Source: Hyphomicrobiales bacterium (GTDB lineage Bacteria > Pseudomonadota > Alphaproteobacteria > Rhizobiales > Beijerinckiaceae). From it: a stretch of DNA of 20,041 nt. Both the position numbers and the translations under genes were made by a program. Where the stretch lies: the NCBI GenBank assembly GCA_027489835.1, contig JAIXZF010000450.1, positions 1-20,041 of the forward strand, written 5' to 3'. A model generated the notes under the pieces. That model was not told the origin of the DNA. It saw only the letters and a list, made by a program, of their open reading frames with translations, and did no database searches. Below are positions 14,275 to 20,041 of this stretch, piece by piece (positions within the stretch are counted from its first letter, which is position 1; every line of letters begins with the position of its first letter).

Positions 14275-15195
14275 TCAGGAGCCGCGCTTCTTGCGCAGGT
14301 CGTCGACGAACTTCTGGAGCTCGACCGTGACCCGGTAATCGGCGTGCTGCGCAGGCGCGAAGCCGGGCGACTTGCCGTCCGACAGTCGGTCGAACGCCGC
14401 CTTGCCCTTGGTCGGCGCGTCGAAGAAGGCCTGCCGGATCGCGGCCTTCAGGTCGGCGGGCAGCGAGGTCAGGTAAGCGTAGGGCGAGCCGGGGATCTTG
14501 TCTGAGCGGAAGACGATCTTGAAGTCGTCGGCCTTCACCATGCCCTTGTTGGCCATTCGGGTCAGGTTGCTGTCGGTTTCCGAGTTCCACCAGTTGAAGG
14601 CCACGTCGCATGTGCCCTGCTGCAGCGCCATCACGGCGTTCTCGTGGCTGCCGGCGTTGACCACCTTGGCGAAGAAGCGCTCCGGCTCGATGTTCAGCTT
14701 GCTGAAGCTGTACAGCGGGACGTTGTTGCCCGAGGTTGAATTGGGGTCGACGAGGCAAAGATTCTTGCCGCGGAAGTCCTCGATCTTGGTGCCGGCGTCG
14801 CCCTTGCGGGCATAGGCGACGGAGAAATACCCGGTGGACCCGTCCTGGGCCCGCATCGAGGCGAAGGCATCGACGCCGCCATTCGTGACCGTATGGGCGC
14901 GGACATAGGACGAGGGGCCGTAATCGCCGATGTGGATCGTTCCGGCGCGCTGGCCTTCGATCACGGCGGCGTAGTCGGAGGCGATGCGCAGCGTCACCTT
15001 CACGCCGAGCTCCTTCGACAGGTATTCCATCCACGGGCCCATGCGCTCGGTCACGCCCGAGGCGTTCTCGGCCGGAACGACGGCATAGACGAGCTCGGGA
15101 AAGCGCGCCTTCCAGTCCTGCGCGAAGGCGGCGCTGGCGCCGGTGAGCGTGGCAAGGCCGGCGGCGAGGCCGAGCATGAGGCGGCGGTTGATCAT
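14275..15195 (-). CDS. phnD: Phosphonate ABC transporter periplasmic substrate-binding protein PhnD
   Basis: A 306-residue secreted binding protein that captures alkylphosphonates for PhnE/PhnC. Residues 1-25 form a signal peptide (positive INRR, hydrophobic LMLGLAAGLATLTG, then SAAFA before QDWK). The mature part shows the PhnD pattern: FPELVYAVVPAENASGV, MEYLSKELGVKV, GQRAGTIHIGDYGPSSYV, DPNSTSGNN (the phosphonate-cradling Ser/Thr/Asn stretch) and NAVMALQQGTCDVAFNWWNSE. GGAG lies 7 nt before the ATG, a good ribosome binding site, in keeping with the high level needed for a binding protein. A 63-bp gap separates it from phnC. Confidence 0.96.
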   Translation of the reverse strand: MINRRLMLGLAAGLATLTGASAAFAQDWKARFPELVYAVVPAENASGVTERMGPWMEYLSKELGVKVTLRIASDYAAVIEGQRAGTIHIGDYGPSSYVRAHTVTNGGVDAFASMRAQDGSTGYFSVAYARKGDAGTKIEDFRGKNLCLVDPNSTSGNNVPLYSFSKLNIEPERFFAKVVNAGSHENAVMALQQGTCDVAFNWWNSETDSNLTRMANKGMVKADDFKIVFRSDKIPGSPYAYLTSLPADLKAAIRQAFFDAPTKGKAAFDRLSDGKSPGFAPAQHADYRVTVELQKFVDDLRKKRGS

Positions 15196-15258
15196 CGTTG
15201 GCTCCTGTTGGGTTCGGTCAGGCGAAGGTTCAGGGTCGTGCTCAGGCTGGAGGCCGTT

Positions 15259-16065
15259 TCAGGCCGCGGCGTGGGCCGGCACGAGGCCGCCGCCGATCAT
15301 CGCGGGCGGAAGCCCGGCCATCGCTTCGTGCGCCTCGAGGCCGTAAAGCTCGCGCGCGGCATGCTCGTCGAGCGCTTCCGGCACGTCGTCGAAGACGATG
15401 CGGCCATCCGCCATGCCGATGAGCCGGGTGCAGTACTCCTTGGCGATGTCGAGATCGTGCAGGTTGCAGATCACGGTGATGCCGAAATGCCGGTTGAGCC
15501 GCAGCAGGCTGTCCATCACCAGCTTGGTGTTGCGCGGGTCGAGCGAGGCGATCGGCTCGTCGGCGAGGATGATCTCGGGCTCCTGCACCAGGGCGCGGGC
15601 GATCGCCACGCGCTGCTGCTGGCCGCCGGACAGCTGCTCCGCGCGCTGGGCGGCGAGCGCGGTCATGTCGAACATCTCGAGCGCGGAGAGCGCGATCGCC
15701 TTGTCCTCGGCGCTCCACAGCTTGAGAAGCGAGCGCGCCTGGCTCGTGTGGTTGAGCCGGCCCATCAGCACGTTGGTCATGACGTCGAGGCGACCGACGA
15801 TGTTGAACTGCTGGAACACCATGGCGCAGCGCATCCGCCAGGCCCTCAGCTCGGCGCCCCTGAGCGAGGCGACGTCACGCCCGTTCCAGCTCATCGAGCC
15901 GCTGGAAATGTCGAGCAGGCGGTTGATCATCCTCAGCAGCGTCGACTTGCCGGCGCCGGACCGTCCGATGACGCCGACGAAGCTGCCGGGCTCGATCTGG
16001 AGCGAGACATCGCTCACCGCGCGCTTGTCCCCGAACCGACGGCTGACCTTGTCCAGAACCAGCAT
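15259..16065 (-). CDS. phnC: Phosphonate ABC transporter ATP-binding protein PhnC
   Basis: The 268-residue import ATPase and first gene of the operon. Walker A is GRSGAGKST (34-42), the Q-loop MVFQQFNIV follows, the signature is LSGGQQQRVAIARAL (145-159) and Walker B IILADEPIASLDP (165-177), then the H-loop in CNLHDLDIA. RLDVMTNVLMGRL is the PhnC-specific variant of the helical domain. ATG at 16065 is preferred over an in-frame GTG at 16077, because the GGTGGAG ribosome binding site includes that GTG and ends 6 nt before the ATG. A Pho-box-like array lies about 54 bp upstream. Confidence 0.95.
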   Translation of the reverse strand: MLVLDKVSRRFGDKRAVSDVSLQIEPGSFVGVIGRSGAGKSTLLRMINRLLDISSGSMSWNGRDVASLRGAELRAWRMRCAMVFQQFNIVGRLDVMTNVLMGRLNHTSQARSLLKLWSAEDKAIALSALEMFDMTALAAQRAEQLSGGQQQRVAIARALVQEPEIILADEPIASLDPRNTKLVMDSLLRLNRHFGITVICNLHDLDIAKEYCTRLIGMADGRIVFDDVPEALDEHAARELYGLEAHEAMAGLPPAMIGGGLVPAHAAA

Positions 16066-16118
16066 CCCGCGCTCCACCTGTTGCCGGGCGACCCCTAGGG
16101 CCCGCCCGCGACGGCTGG

Positions 16119-16147
16119 ATGACGCCTCGATGTAGGTTTCATGTCAG
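16119..16147 (-). promoter_or_regulatory. Pho box (PhoB binding site) upstream of phnC: three half-sites with 11-bp period
   Basis: On the minus strand three 7-mers follow each other at exact 11-nt steps: CTGACAT (16147-16141), CCTACAT (16136-16130) and GCGTCAT (16125-16119). Against the half-site CTGTCAT they match 6/7, 5/7 and 5/7. Position about 54 bp upstream of the phnC start, orientation and the phosphate-related operon all fit a PhoB-activated promoter. A -10 box cannot be assigned with confidence. Confidence 0.65.
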
Positions 16148-16201
16148 TCGCTCCGCCAGCGCCGCAAGCTTGGGCGGCCCGCCCCCTTCGGCCGCGCTCC
16201 C

Positions 16202-16230
16202 TTGCGTTCGACCGGGGCCGCGGCTAGCCT
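16202..16230 (+). promoter_or_regulatory. Possible thiM promoter
   Basis: TTGCGT (16202-16207) and TAGCCT (16225-16230) are 17 bp apart and would start transcription near 16236-16237, precisely at the first base of the riboswitch P1 helix. The -10 match is poor, so the call rests mainly on position. Confidence 0.3.
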
Positions 16231-16235
16231 TGACT

Positions 16236-16321
16236 CCATCCAAGGGGCGCCCGCGAGGGCTGAGACGGCGATCGCGCCGGACCCTGCGAACCTGATCCGG
16301 GTCATGCCGGCGGAGGGATGG
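16236..16321 (+). ncRNA. TPP riboswitch (THI element) controlling thiM-thiE
   Basis: The thiamine pyrophosphate aptamer is recognised by GGGGCGCC, then GGGCTGAGA (16257-16265), ACCCTGCGAACCTGATC (16281-16297), CGGGTCATGCCGG and GCGGAGGGA (16310-16318). P1 is closed by CCATCC (16236-16241) pairing with GGATGG (16316-16321). The conserved GGAGG (16312-16316) ends 9 nt before the thiM ATG and is the only plausible ribosome binding site, so TPP binding would bury it and shut translation. No separate expression platform or terminator is visible. Confidence 0.95.
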
Positions 16322-16325
16322 TATC

Positions 16326-17090
16326 ATGGTCGAAGACCGTTCATCGGACGCTGCGTGGCTGGCCGTCCGCGCCAGGGTGAGGGCCGCGACCCCGCTGGTC
16401 CACAACATCGCGAACCATGTGACGATGAACGTCACGGCCAACGCGCTGCTGGCCTTCGGCGCCTCGCCCGCGATGGTCCATGCGCCCGAGGAGGCGGCCG
16501 AGTTTGCTGCGCTCGCCAGGGCGCTCGTCATCAACATCGGCACGCTCGACGCCACCTTCGTCGCCGGCATGGAGAAGGCGGCCGCCCGTGCGCAGGCGCT
16601 CGGCCTGCCCTGGACGCTCGATCCGGTCGGCGTCGGGGCCACCGCTTACCGCACGGAGGTCTGCGCGCGCCTCCTGGCCTTCCGCCCGTCGGTGATCCGC
16701 GCCAATGCCGGCGAGGTGCTGGCGCTCGCAGGCCAGGCCGGAGGCCAGCGCGGCGTCGATTCGCTCGCCGCCAGCGAGGCGGCCGTCGATGCCGCGAGGC
16801 GGCTGTCCGCCGCCACCGGCGCGGTCGTGGCGCTGACCGGTGCCGTCGACTACGTGGTCTTGGGCGAGGAGGCGACGGCGATCGCGGGCGGCGATCCCCT
16901 CAGCCAGCGCGTCACCGGCACCGGCTGCATCGCGACGGCGCTGGTCGGCGCCTGCCTCGCCGTGGCGGAGCCCGGCCCTGCGGCGCATGCGGCGCTCTCC
17001 GCGATGAAGGCGGCCGCTGCAGGCGCGGCGCGCCGCTCGGCCGGCCCGGGCTCCTTCGCCGTCGCCCTCATCGATGCGCTGGCGGAGTGA
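16326..17090 (+). CDS. thiM: Hydroxyethylthiazole kinase ThiM
   Basis: A 254-residue ribokinase-fold enzyme that phosphorylates 4-methyl-5-(2-hydroxyethyl)thiazole in thiazole salvage. TPLVHNIANHVTMNVTANALLAFGASPAM (about 22-50) is the family N-terminal signature. Later come INIGTL, LDPVGVGAT, VIRANAGEV (the substrate/Mg region) and VTGTGCIATAL with Cys201 in the anion hole, the position of Cys198 in the Bacillus enzyme. The start is the first ATG after the riboswitch GGAGG. A nearer out-of-frame ATG at 16318 is within the aptamer and is ignored. thiE follows after 4 bp, so the two are co-translated. Confidence 0.95.
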   Translation: MVEDRSSDAAWLAVRARVRAATPLVHNIANHVTMNVTANALLAFGASPAMVHAPEEAAEFAALARALVINIGTLDATFVAGMEKAAARAQALGLPWTLDPVGVGATAYRTEVCARLLAFRPSVIRANAGEVLALAGQAGGQRGVDSLAASEAAVDAARRLSAATGAVVALTGAVDYVVLGEEATAIAGGDPLSQRVTGTGCIATALVGACLAVAEPGPAAHAALSAMKAAAAGAARRSAGPGSFAVALIDALAE

Positions 17091-17094
17091 AGCG

Positions 17095-17760
17095 ATGCCG
17101 AAGGCCCCGGTCGACCTCCTGCTCTACCATGTCACCGACGCGCCGCTCTCGGCGACGCGCGGGCTGGTCGAGACCGTCCTCGCCGCCGTGAGGGGCGGCG
17201 CGACCCTCATCCAGCTCCGTGACCCCGAGGCCAAGGCGGGCAAGCTCGTGGAACAGGGCCGCGCCCTCATGGCGGCCCTCGCCCCATCCGGCGTTCCGCT
17301 CATCGTCAACGATCGGCCGGACGTCGCGCTCGCGATCGGGGCGGCCGGAGTGCATGTCGGGCAGGGCGACCTTCCGGCCGCAACGGCGCGCCTCATCCTG
17401 GGGCCGGACGCGGTGATCGGCCTGTCGATCGACCATCCGGACCAGATGGCGCATGTGCCCTGGGACATGGTGGATCATCTGGGCGTCGGCCCCGTGATGT
17501 CGCGCGGCGTCAAGCCGGACGCGGCCGAGCCGATGGGCCTCGACGGGCTGCGCCTCTGCGTCCGCGCCACGCAAAAGCCGATCGTGGCCATCGGCGGCAT
17601 CGGGCCCGGCCATGCGCGGGCCTGCATCGCGGCCGGCGCCGACGGCGTCGCGGTCGTGGCGGCCATCGCCGGCGCGCCCGACCCGGAAGCCGCGGCTCGC
17701 GCCCTGAGGCGCGAGGCGGATGGCGCGCTCGCCGAACGGCGCGCCTCGTCCGCTCAGTAG
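17095..17760 (+). CDS. thiE: Thiamine phosphate synthase ThiE
   Basis: A 221-residue TIM-barrel enzyme that joins HMP pyrophosphate and thiazole phosphate to thiamine phosphate. YHVTD, TLIQLRDPEAK (38-48), PLIVNDRPDVALAIGAAGVHVGQGDLP (68-94) and KPIVAIGGI...GADGVAVVAAI are family blocks. The diphosphate loop is HLGVGPVMSRGVKPDA rather than the usual GPVFPTxTK; Lys140 is kept, but the P-T-x-T part is changed. GLSIDHPDQ also differs from the usual GxSxH. It may therefore be one of the divergent ThiE copies. GGAG at 17083-17086 serves the ATG at 17095. The last 7 bases overlap the convergent aldolase gene. No thiD or thiC is in the window. Confidence 0.9.
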   Translation: MPKAPVDLLLYHVTDAPLSATRGLVETVLAAVRGGATLIQLRDPEAKAGKLVEQGRALMAALAPSGVPLIVNDRPDVALAIGAAGVHVGQGDLPAATARLILGPDAVIGLSIDHPDQMAHVPWDMVDHLGVGPVMSRGVKPDAAEPMGLDGLRLCVRATQKPIVAIGGIGPGHARACIAAGADGVAVVAAIAGAPDPEAAARALRREADGALAERRASSAQ

Positions 17761-18557
17761 CTCTTCGCCGCGCCGGGCTTGTGCGCCCCGCGCGCCGCCG
17801 CGATCTCGGCCTTGGCCGCATTGCGCAGCAGCACCTGGTCGGTGGCGATCGACGACATGTGGTAGCCGCGTCCGATCATCTCCGCGGCCCGCGCCCCCGT
17901 CATGGAGAAGCAGCTCGCGATCTTGCCATGCGCCCGCGCCCGCTGCGCGACATGGGTGAGCGCGGCGTCCACGTCGGGGTGGAACTGGTCGACATGAGCG
18001 CCGTTCGACAACGCGATCGAGAGATCGGACGGGCCCACGAAGACGCCGTCGATGCCGGGCACCGAGAGGATGTCGTCGAGGATGTCCAGCGCCTCGCGCG
18101 TCTCGACCATGGCCAGCGTCATGGTGATGTCGTTGGCCGCCTTGAGGTAGTCGCCCATCTGCAGCCCGGTCAGCCCCGTCGCGCGGTAGGGACCCCAGCT
18201 GCGCTCGCCCAGCGGCGGATACTTGGTGTAGGCCGCGAGCCGCCGGGCGTCGTCGATGGTGTTGATCATCGGCGCGACGATGCCGACAGCGCCCGCGTCG
18301 AGCGCGCGCGAGGCGAAGGCGAAGTCGCCCACGGGCGGGCGAACGAACACCGGCTTGCCGGCGGCCGCCCCAGCGCCGATGGCCTGGATCACCGACTGGG
18401 TGGTGTGCAGACCGTGCTGCATGTCGATCACGGCCGTGTCGAAGCCGTCGCGCAGCAGCCCCTCGGTGATCAGCGGGTCGGGCAGGCCGATGAAGGCGGC
18501 GTAGGCAGGCGTGCCGCCGCGCAGCGAAGCGGCGAAATCGGTGAAGATGTTGGACAT
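17754..18557 (-). CDS. HpcH/HpaI-family aldolase (2-keto-3-deoxy-sugar acid/4-hydroxy-2-oxo acid aldolase type)
   Basis: A 267-residue class II (metal-dependent) pyruvate aldolase of the HpcH/HpaI family. His48 (VIDMQHGLH), Arg73 (VRPP), Glu152 (MVETREAL) and Asp178 (VGPSDLS) have the same relative spacing as His45, Arg70, Glu149 and Asp175 of E. coli HpaI, covering the base, pyruvate binder and metal ligands. The usual DxEHG is DMQHG here. FVGPSDLSIALSNG and PPLGERSWGPYRA are also conserved. The substrate cannot be assigned, and the neighbours (thiamine and ATPase-inhibitor genes) do not help. GGGGG lies upstream of the ATG at 18557. It converges on thiE with a 7-bp overlap and no terminator between them. 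Confidence 0.88.
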   Translation of the reverse strand: MSNIFTDFAASLRGGTPAYAAFIGLPDPLITEGLLRDGFDTAVIDMQHGLHTTQSVIQAIGAGAAAGKPVFVRPPVGDFAFASRALDAGAVGIVAPMINTIDDARRLAAYTKYPPLGERSWGPYRATGLTGLQMGDYLKAANDITMTLAMVETREALDILDDILSVPGIDGVFVGPSDLSIALSNGAHVDQFHPDVDAALTHVAQRARAHGKIASCFSMTGARAAEMIGRGYHMSSIATDQVLLRNAAKAEIAAARGAHKPGAAKSY

Positions 18558-18625
18558 GGACGGTTTCCCCCGAGAGGCCTGTCTGTCGGCCTTTGTCTTG
18601 GGGTCATCAAATCAGCCCGGAGCGC

Positions 18626-18656
18626 AAAAAGGAACGCCCGGCTCGGGGCCGGGCGT
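18626..18656 (-). terminator. Rho-independent terminator of the ATPase-inhibitor zeta gene
   Basis: ACGCCCGGC (18634-18642) and GCCGGGCGT (18648-18656) give a perfect 9-bp stem with a 5-nt loop. On the minus strand it is followed by TTCC and a run of five T (18630-18626). It lies 30 bp after the zeta stop codon and separates this gene from the aldolase gene downstream. Confidence 0.85.
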
Positions 18657-18686
18657 CATGCATCCCGTGCGGGGCGGGCCGCGGGC

Positions 18687-19010
18687 TCAGCCCTTGGCGC
18701 GGATTTCCTCGACGGCCCTGGCCATCAGCTCGTCCATGGTGCGGCGGATCTGGTGATCGCTGAGAGCGACGCCGCCTGCCGCGAGGTCGGCCTTGATCTT
18801 GCGCAGCACGTCGTCGTCGCCGGCCTCCTCGAAGTCGGCCATGATGACGCTCTTGGCGTAGGCGTCCGCCTCCGCGTCCGCCTTGCCGAGCTGGCCGGCG
18901 GCCCACAGACCCAGAAGCTTGTTGCGGCGCGCGGTGGCCTTGAACTGAAGCTCCTCGTCATGAGCGAACTTCTTCTCGAACGCGTCCTTGCGGTCATCCA
19001 TGCCGGACAT
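18687..19010 (-). CDS. F1-ATPase inhibitor zeta subunit (DUF1476 family)
   Basis: A 107-residue cytoplasmic, mostly helical, charged protein. DDRKDAFEKKFAHDEE near the N-terminus, FKATARRNKLLGLWAAGQLG (about 23-42) and ADFEEAGDDDVLRKIKADL are the DUF1476 hallmarks, and length is close to the 104-residue Paracoccus denitrificans zeta subunit, which inhibits ATP hydrolysis by the F1Fo-ATP synthase through its N-terminus. The family is nearly restricted to Alphaproteobacteria. The ATG at 19010 is chosen because AGGAG lies 7 nt upstream; a second in-frame ATG at 19001 is too close to the start of the conserved part to exclude. The frame is open further upstream, but without similarity. It diverges from purC. 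Confidence 0.9.
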   Translation of the reverse strand: MSGMDDRKDAFEKKFAHDEELQFKATARRNKLLGLWAAGQLGKADAEADAYAKSVIMADFEEAGDDDVLRKIKADLAAGGVALSDHQIRRTMDELMARAVEEIRAKG

Positions 19011-19039
19011 GCGAAACTCCTGAGGTGAGGGTCGAGCGC

Positions 19040-19047
19040 GATATAGC
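19040..19047 (-). promoter_or_regulatory. Possible -10 element for the zeta gene
   Basis: GCTATATC on the minus strand is the only AT-rich hexamer in this GC-rich stretch and sits about 30 bp before the zeta start. No good -35 was seen at 16-18 bp from it. Confidence 0.25.
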
Positions 19048-19053
19048 GGGGTG

Positions 19054-19075
19054 GCGGCGCTTGCGCCAGCGCCGC
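19054..19075. repeat. Inverted repeat (8-bp stem, 6-nt loop) in the zeta-purC intergenic region
   Basis: GCGGCGCT (19054-19061) and AGCGCCGC (19068-19075) are perfect complements. It lies just upstream of the possible zeta -10 element, so it may be an operator rather than a terminator. Confidence 0.4.
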
Positions 19076-19098
19076 TTTGGCGCGCCCGGGCGGCCCGC

Positions 19099-19114
19099 GC
19101 GCAAAAACTTGCGC
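19099..19114. repeat. Palindrome GCGCAA-N4-TTGCGC in the zeta-purC intergenic region
   Basis: GCGCAA (19099-19104) and TTGCGC (19109-19114) are a perfect inverted repeat with a 4-nt spacer, the size of a typical dimeric-repressor site. Which gene it serves is unknown. Confidence 0.4.
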
Positions 19115-19216
19115 TCAGGCGTCGAAACCGCCATATGGGCATCAAAGCGATGCGCGGGACGGGTTTTCGGCCCTGCGCGTCCCGTCTCGGGCCGTCCGAT
19201 CAACCAGCTAGTCCAG

Positions 19217-19238
19217 GTGATGGGGACGTGATGGGGAC
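19217..19238 (+). repeat. Perfect 11-bp tandem repeat upstream of purC
   Basis: GTGATGGGGAC occurs twice head-to-tail (19217-19227 and 19228-19238), about 120 bp before purC. The 11-bp period places both copies on the same DNA face. It is also flanked by GGTGA/TCACC, which could pair in RNA. Confidence 0.6.
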
Positions 19239-19355
19239 TTCACCAGCCGGACATCGGAATTCGGGCCCACCTCGCGCGCTTCGGCCGGGGCGCGGCGCGG
19301 GGGCCGGTGGCCGTTCCCGCTTCCGAGACGTCCTCCAACGCCAACAGGTCACGCC

Positions 19356-20041
19356 ATGAATCGTCGCCGTCGCATCTACGAGGGCAAGGCCAAGGTCTTG
19401 TACGAGGGACCCGAGCCGGGAACGCTCATCCAGCACTTCAAGGATGACGCCACCGCCTTCAATGCGCAGAAGCACGAGGTCATCGACGGCAAGGGCGTGC
19501 TGAACAACCGCATCAGCGAGTTCATGTTCCAGAACCTGAACGACATGGGTGTGCCCACCCATTTCATCCGCCGCCTCAACATGCGCGAGCAGCTCATCCG
19601 CGAGGTGGAGATCATCCCGCTCGAGGTCGTGGTGCGCAACATCGCGGCCGGCTCGCTCTCCAAGCGCCTCGGCATCGAGGAGGGCACGCAGCTGCCGCGC
19701 TCGATCATCGAGTTCTACTACAAGAATGACGCGCTCGGCGATCCGATGGTGTCGGAGGAGCACATCACCGCCTTCGGCTGGGCCACCCCGCAGGAGATCG
19801 ACGACATCATGGCCCTCGCCATCCGCGTCAACGACTTCCTCTCGGGCCTGTTCCTCGGCGCCGGCATCCGCCTCGTCGACTTCAAGATCGAGTGCGGCCG
19901 CCTCTGGGAAGGCGAGATGATGCGCATCGTGGTGGCGGACGAGATCAGCCCCGATTCCTGCCGTCTCTGGGACGTCAAGACCAAGGACAAGATGGACAAG
20001 GACCGCTTCCGCAAGGATATGGGCGGCCTGATCGAGGCCTA
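19356..20041 (+). CDS. purC: Phosphoribosylaminoimidazole-succinocarboxamide synthase PurC (3' end outside the window)
   Basis: The visible 228 residues belong to SAICAR synthase, the purine-pathway ligase joining CAIR and aspartate with ATP. RRRIYEGKAKVLYEGPEPG (nucleotide loop), FKDDATAFNAQKH, GKGVLNNRISEFMF, IPLEVVVRNIAAGSLSKRLG, FYYKNDALGDPMVSEEHI and VDFKIECGR...ISPDSCRLWD are conserved, matching the short bacterial form of about 250 residues, so roughly 25 C-terminal residues are missing because of the window edge. Only a weak AGG precedes the ATG at 19356. In many alphaproteobacteria a DUF1476 gene lies upstream of purC as here, so the locus order is ancestral. Confidence 0.96.
   Translation, partial: MNRRRRIYEGKAKVLYEGPEPGTLIQHFKDDATAFNAQKHEVIDGKGVLNNRISEFMFQNLNDMGVPTHFIRRLNMREQLIREVEIIPLEVVVRNIAAGSLSKRLGIEEGTQLPRSIIEFYYKNDALGDPMVSEEHITAFGWATPQEIDDIMALAIRVNDFLSGLFLGAGIRLVDFKIECGRLWEGEMMRIVVADEISPDSCRLWDVKTKDKMDKDRFRKDMGGLIEA

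Larger units (their letters stand above)
19011..19355. other. 345-bp intergenic region between zeta and purC
   Basis: No convincing gene is seen here. Short open frames exist but lack recognisable protein features, and no tRNA or known RNA motif was found by eye. The region holds the zeta promoter area, two inverted repeats, the tandem repeat, and the purC leader, which includes a very GC-rich stretch (about 19265-19315). Confidence 0.6.

Noticed and set aside
9271..14505. Long open reading frames on the plus strand opposite the phn operon (for example 9271-10302, 10302-11570 and 13333-14505)
   Set aside because: They lie wholly antisense to well-recognised phn genes, have Arg/Ala/Asp-rich low-information translations and no domain signature. 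High GC content explains such open frames.
16078..16235. A regulator gene such as phnF between phnC and thiM
   Set aside because: The divergent gap is far too short for a gene and contains the Pho box and probable promoters only.
16318..16320. ATG at 16318 as the thiM start
   Set aside because: It is out of the thiM reading frame and lies inside the conserved riboswitch tail.
19025..19359. Small plus-strand open frames between the zeta gene and purC
   Set aside because: Compositionally biased, no ribosome binding sites of note, no recognisable motifs, and they run over the repeats and the purC start.
1..20041. CRISPR arrays, insertion sequences, prophage or att sites, tRNA genes
   Set aside because: No repeat-spacer pattern, transposase, integrase or tRNA-like sequence was found by reading both strands; the gene order looks like ordinary core and accessory chromosome.

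Overview
The window is GC-rich, densely packed chromosomal DNA from an alphaproteobacterium, probably of the order Hyphomicrobiales (Rhizobiales). The lineage evidence is an F1-ATPase inhibitor zeta subunit (DUF1476), a Rhodobacter/Rhizobium-type PmtA phospholipid methyltransferase, and a PlcP-like phosphoesterase next to a GT4 lipid glycosyltransferase. The genus cannot be fixed from the sequence alone. There are no insertion sequences, phage genes, CRISPR arrays, tRNAs or rRNAs.

Left part (1-4751). A truncated enoyl-CoA hydratase-domain gene (minus) diverges from a GMC flavoprotein oxidoreductase (plus). Next is a minus-strand pair, a PlcP/LpxH-like metallophosphoesterase followed by a GT4 glycosyltransferase. 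A plus-strand pmtA (phosphatidylethanolamine N-methyltransferase) diverges from that pair. Read together, these three look like a membrane-lipid set: PmtA makes methylated phospholipid, the PlcP-like enzyme could remove its head group, and the glycosyltransferase could sugar-coat the resulting diacylglycerol.

Central part (4717-16065, minus strand). This is one carbon-phosphorus lyase operon in the order phnC-phnD-phnE1-phnE2-phnG-phnH-phnI-phnJ-phnK-phnL-(hexapeptide acyltransferase)-phnM-phnN-DUF1045. It encodes an ABC phosphonate importer with two permeases, the C-P lyase core (GHIJ plus the ATPases K and L), the diphosphatase PhnM and the kinase PhnN. Most neighbours overlap by 4 nt (ATGA or GTGA), which indicates translational coupling. 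Three 11-bp-spaced Pho-box-like half-sites lie just upstream of phnC, so control by PhoB under phosphate limitation is likely. No phnP, phnO or phnF is present. The DUF1045 protein carries two H-x-T motifs and is a candidate replacement for the cyclic phosphodiesterase PhnP. Two stem-loops sit between phnD and phnE1.

Right part (16202-20041). A TPP riboswitch directly precedes thiM-thiE (thiazole salvage and thiamine phosphate synthesis, plus strand). A HpcH/HpaI-family aldolase gene converges on thiE. Then come the ATPase-inhibitor zeta gene (minus) with a clear intrinsic terminator, a 345-bp intergenic region with inverted and tandem repeats, and the 5' part of purC, which runs off the window.

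The C-P lyase system itself is well known. The less-described points are the DUF1045 and hexapeptide-transferase members, the placing of a lipid-remodelling-like trio beside a Pho-box-controlled phosphonate operon, and a riboswitch whose aptamer itself contains the ribosome binding site.
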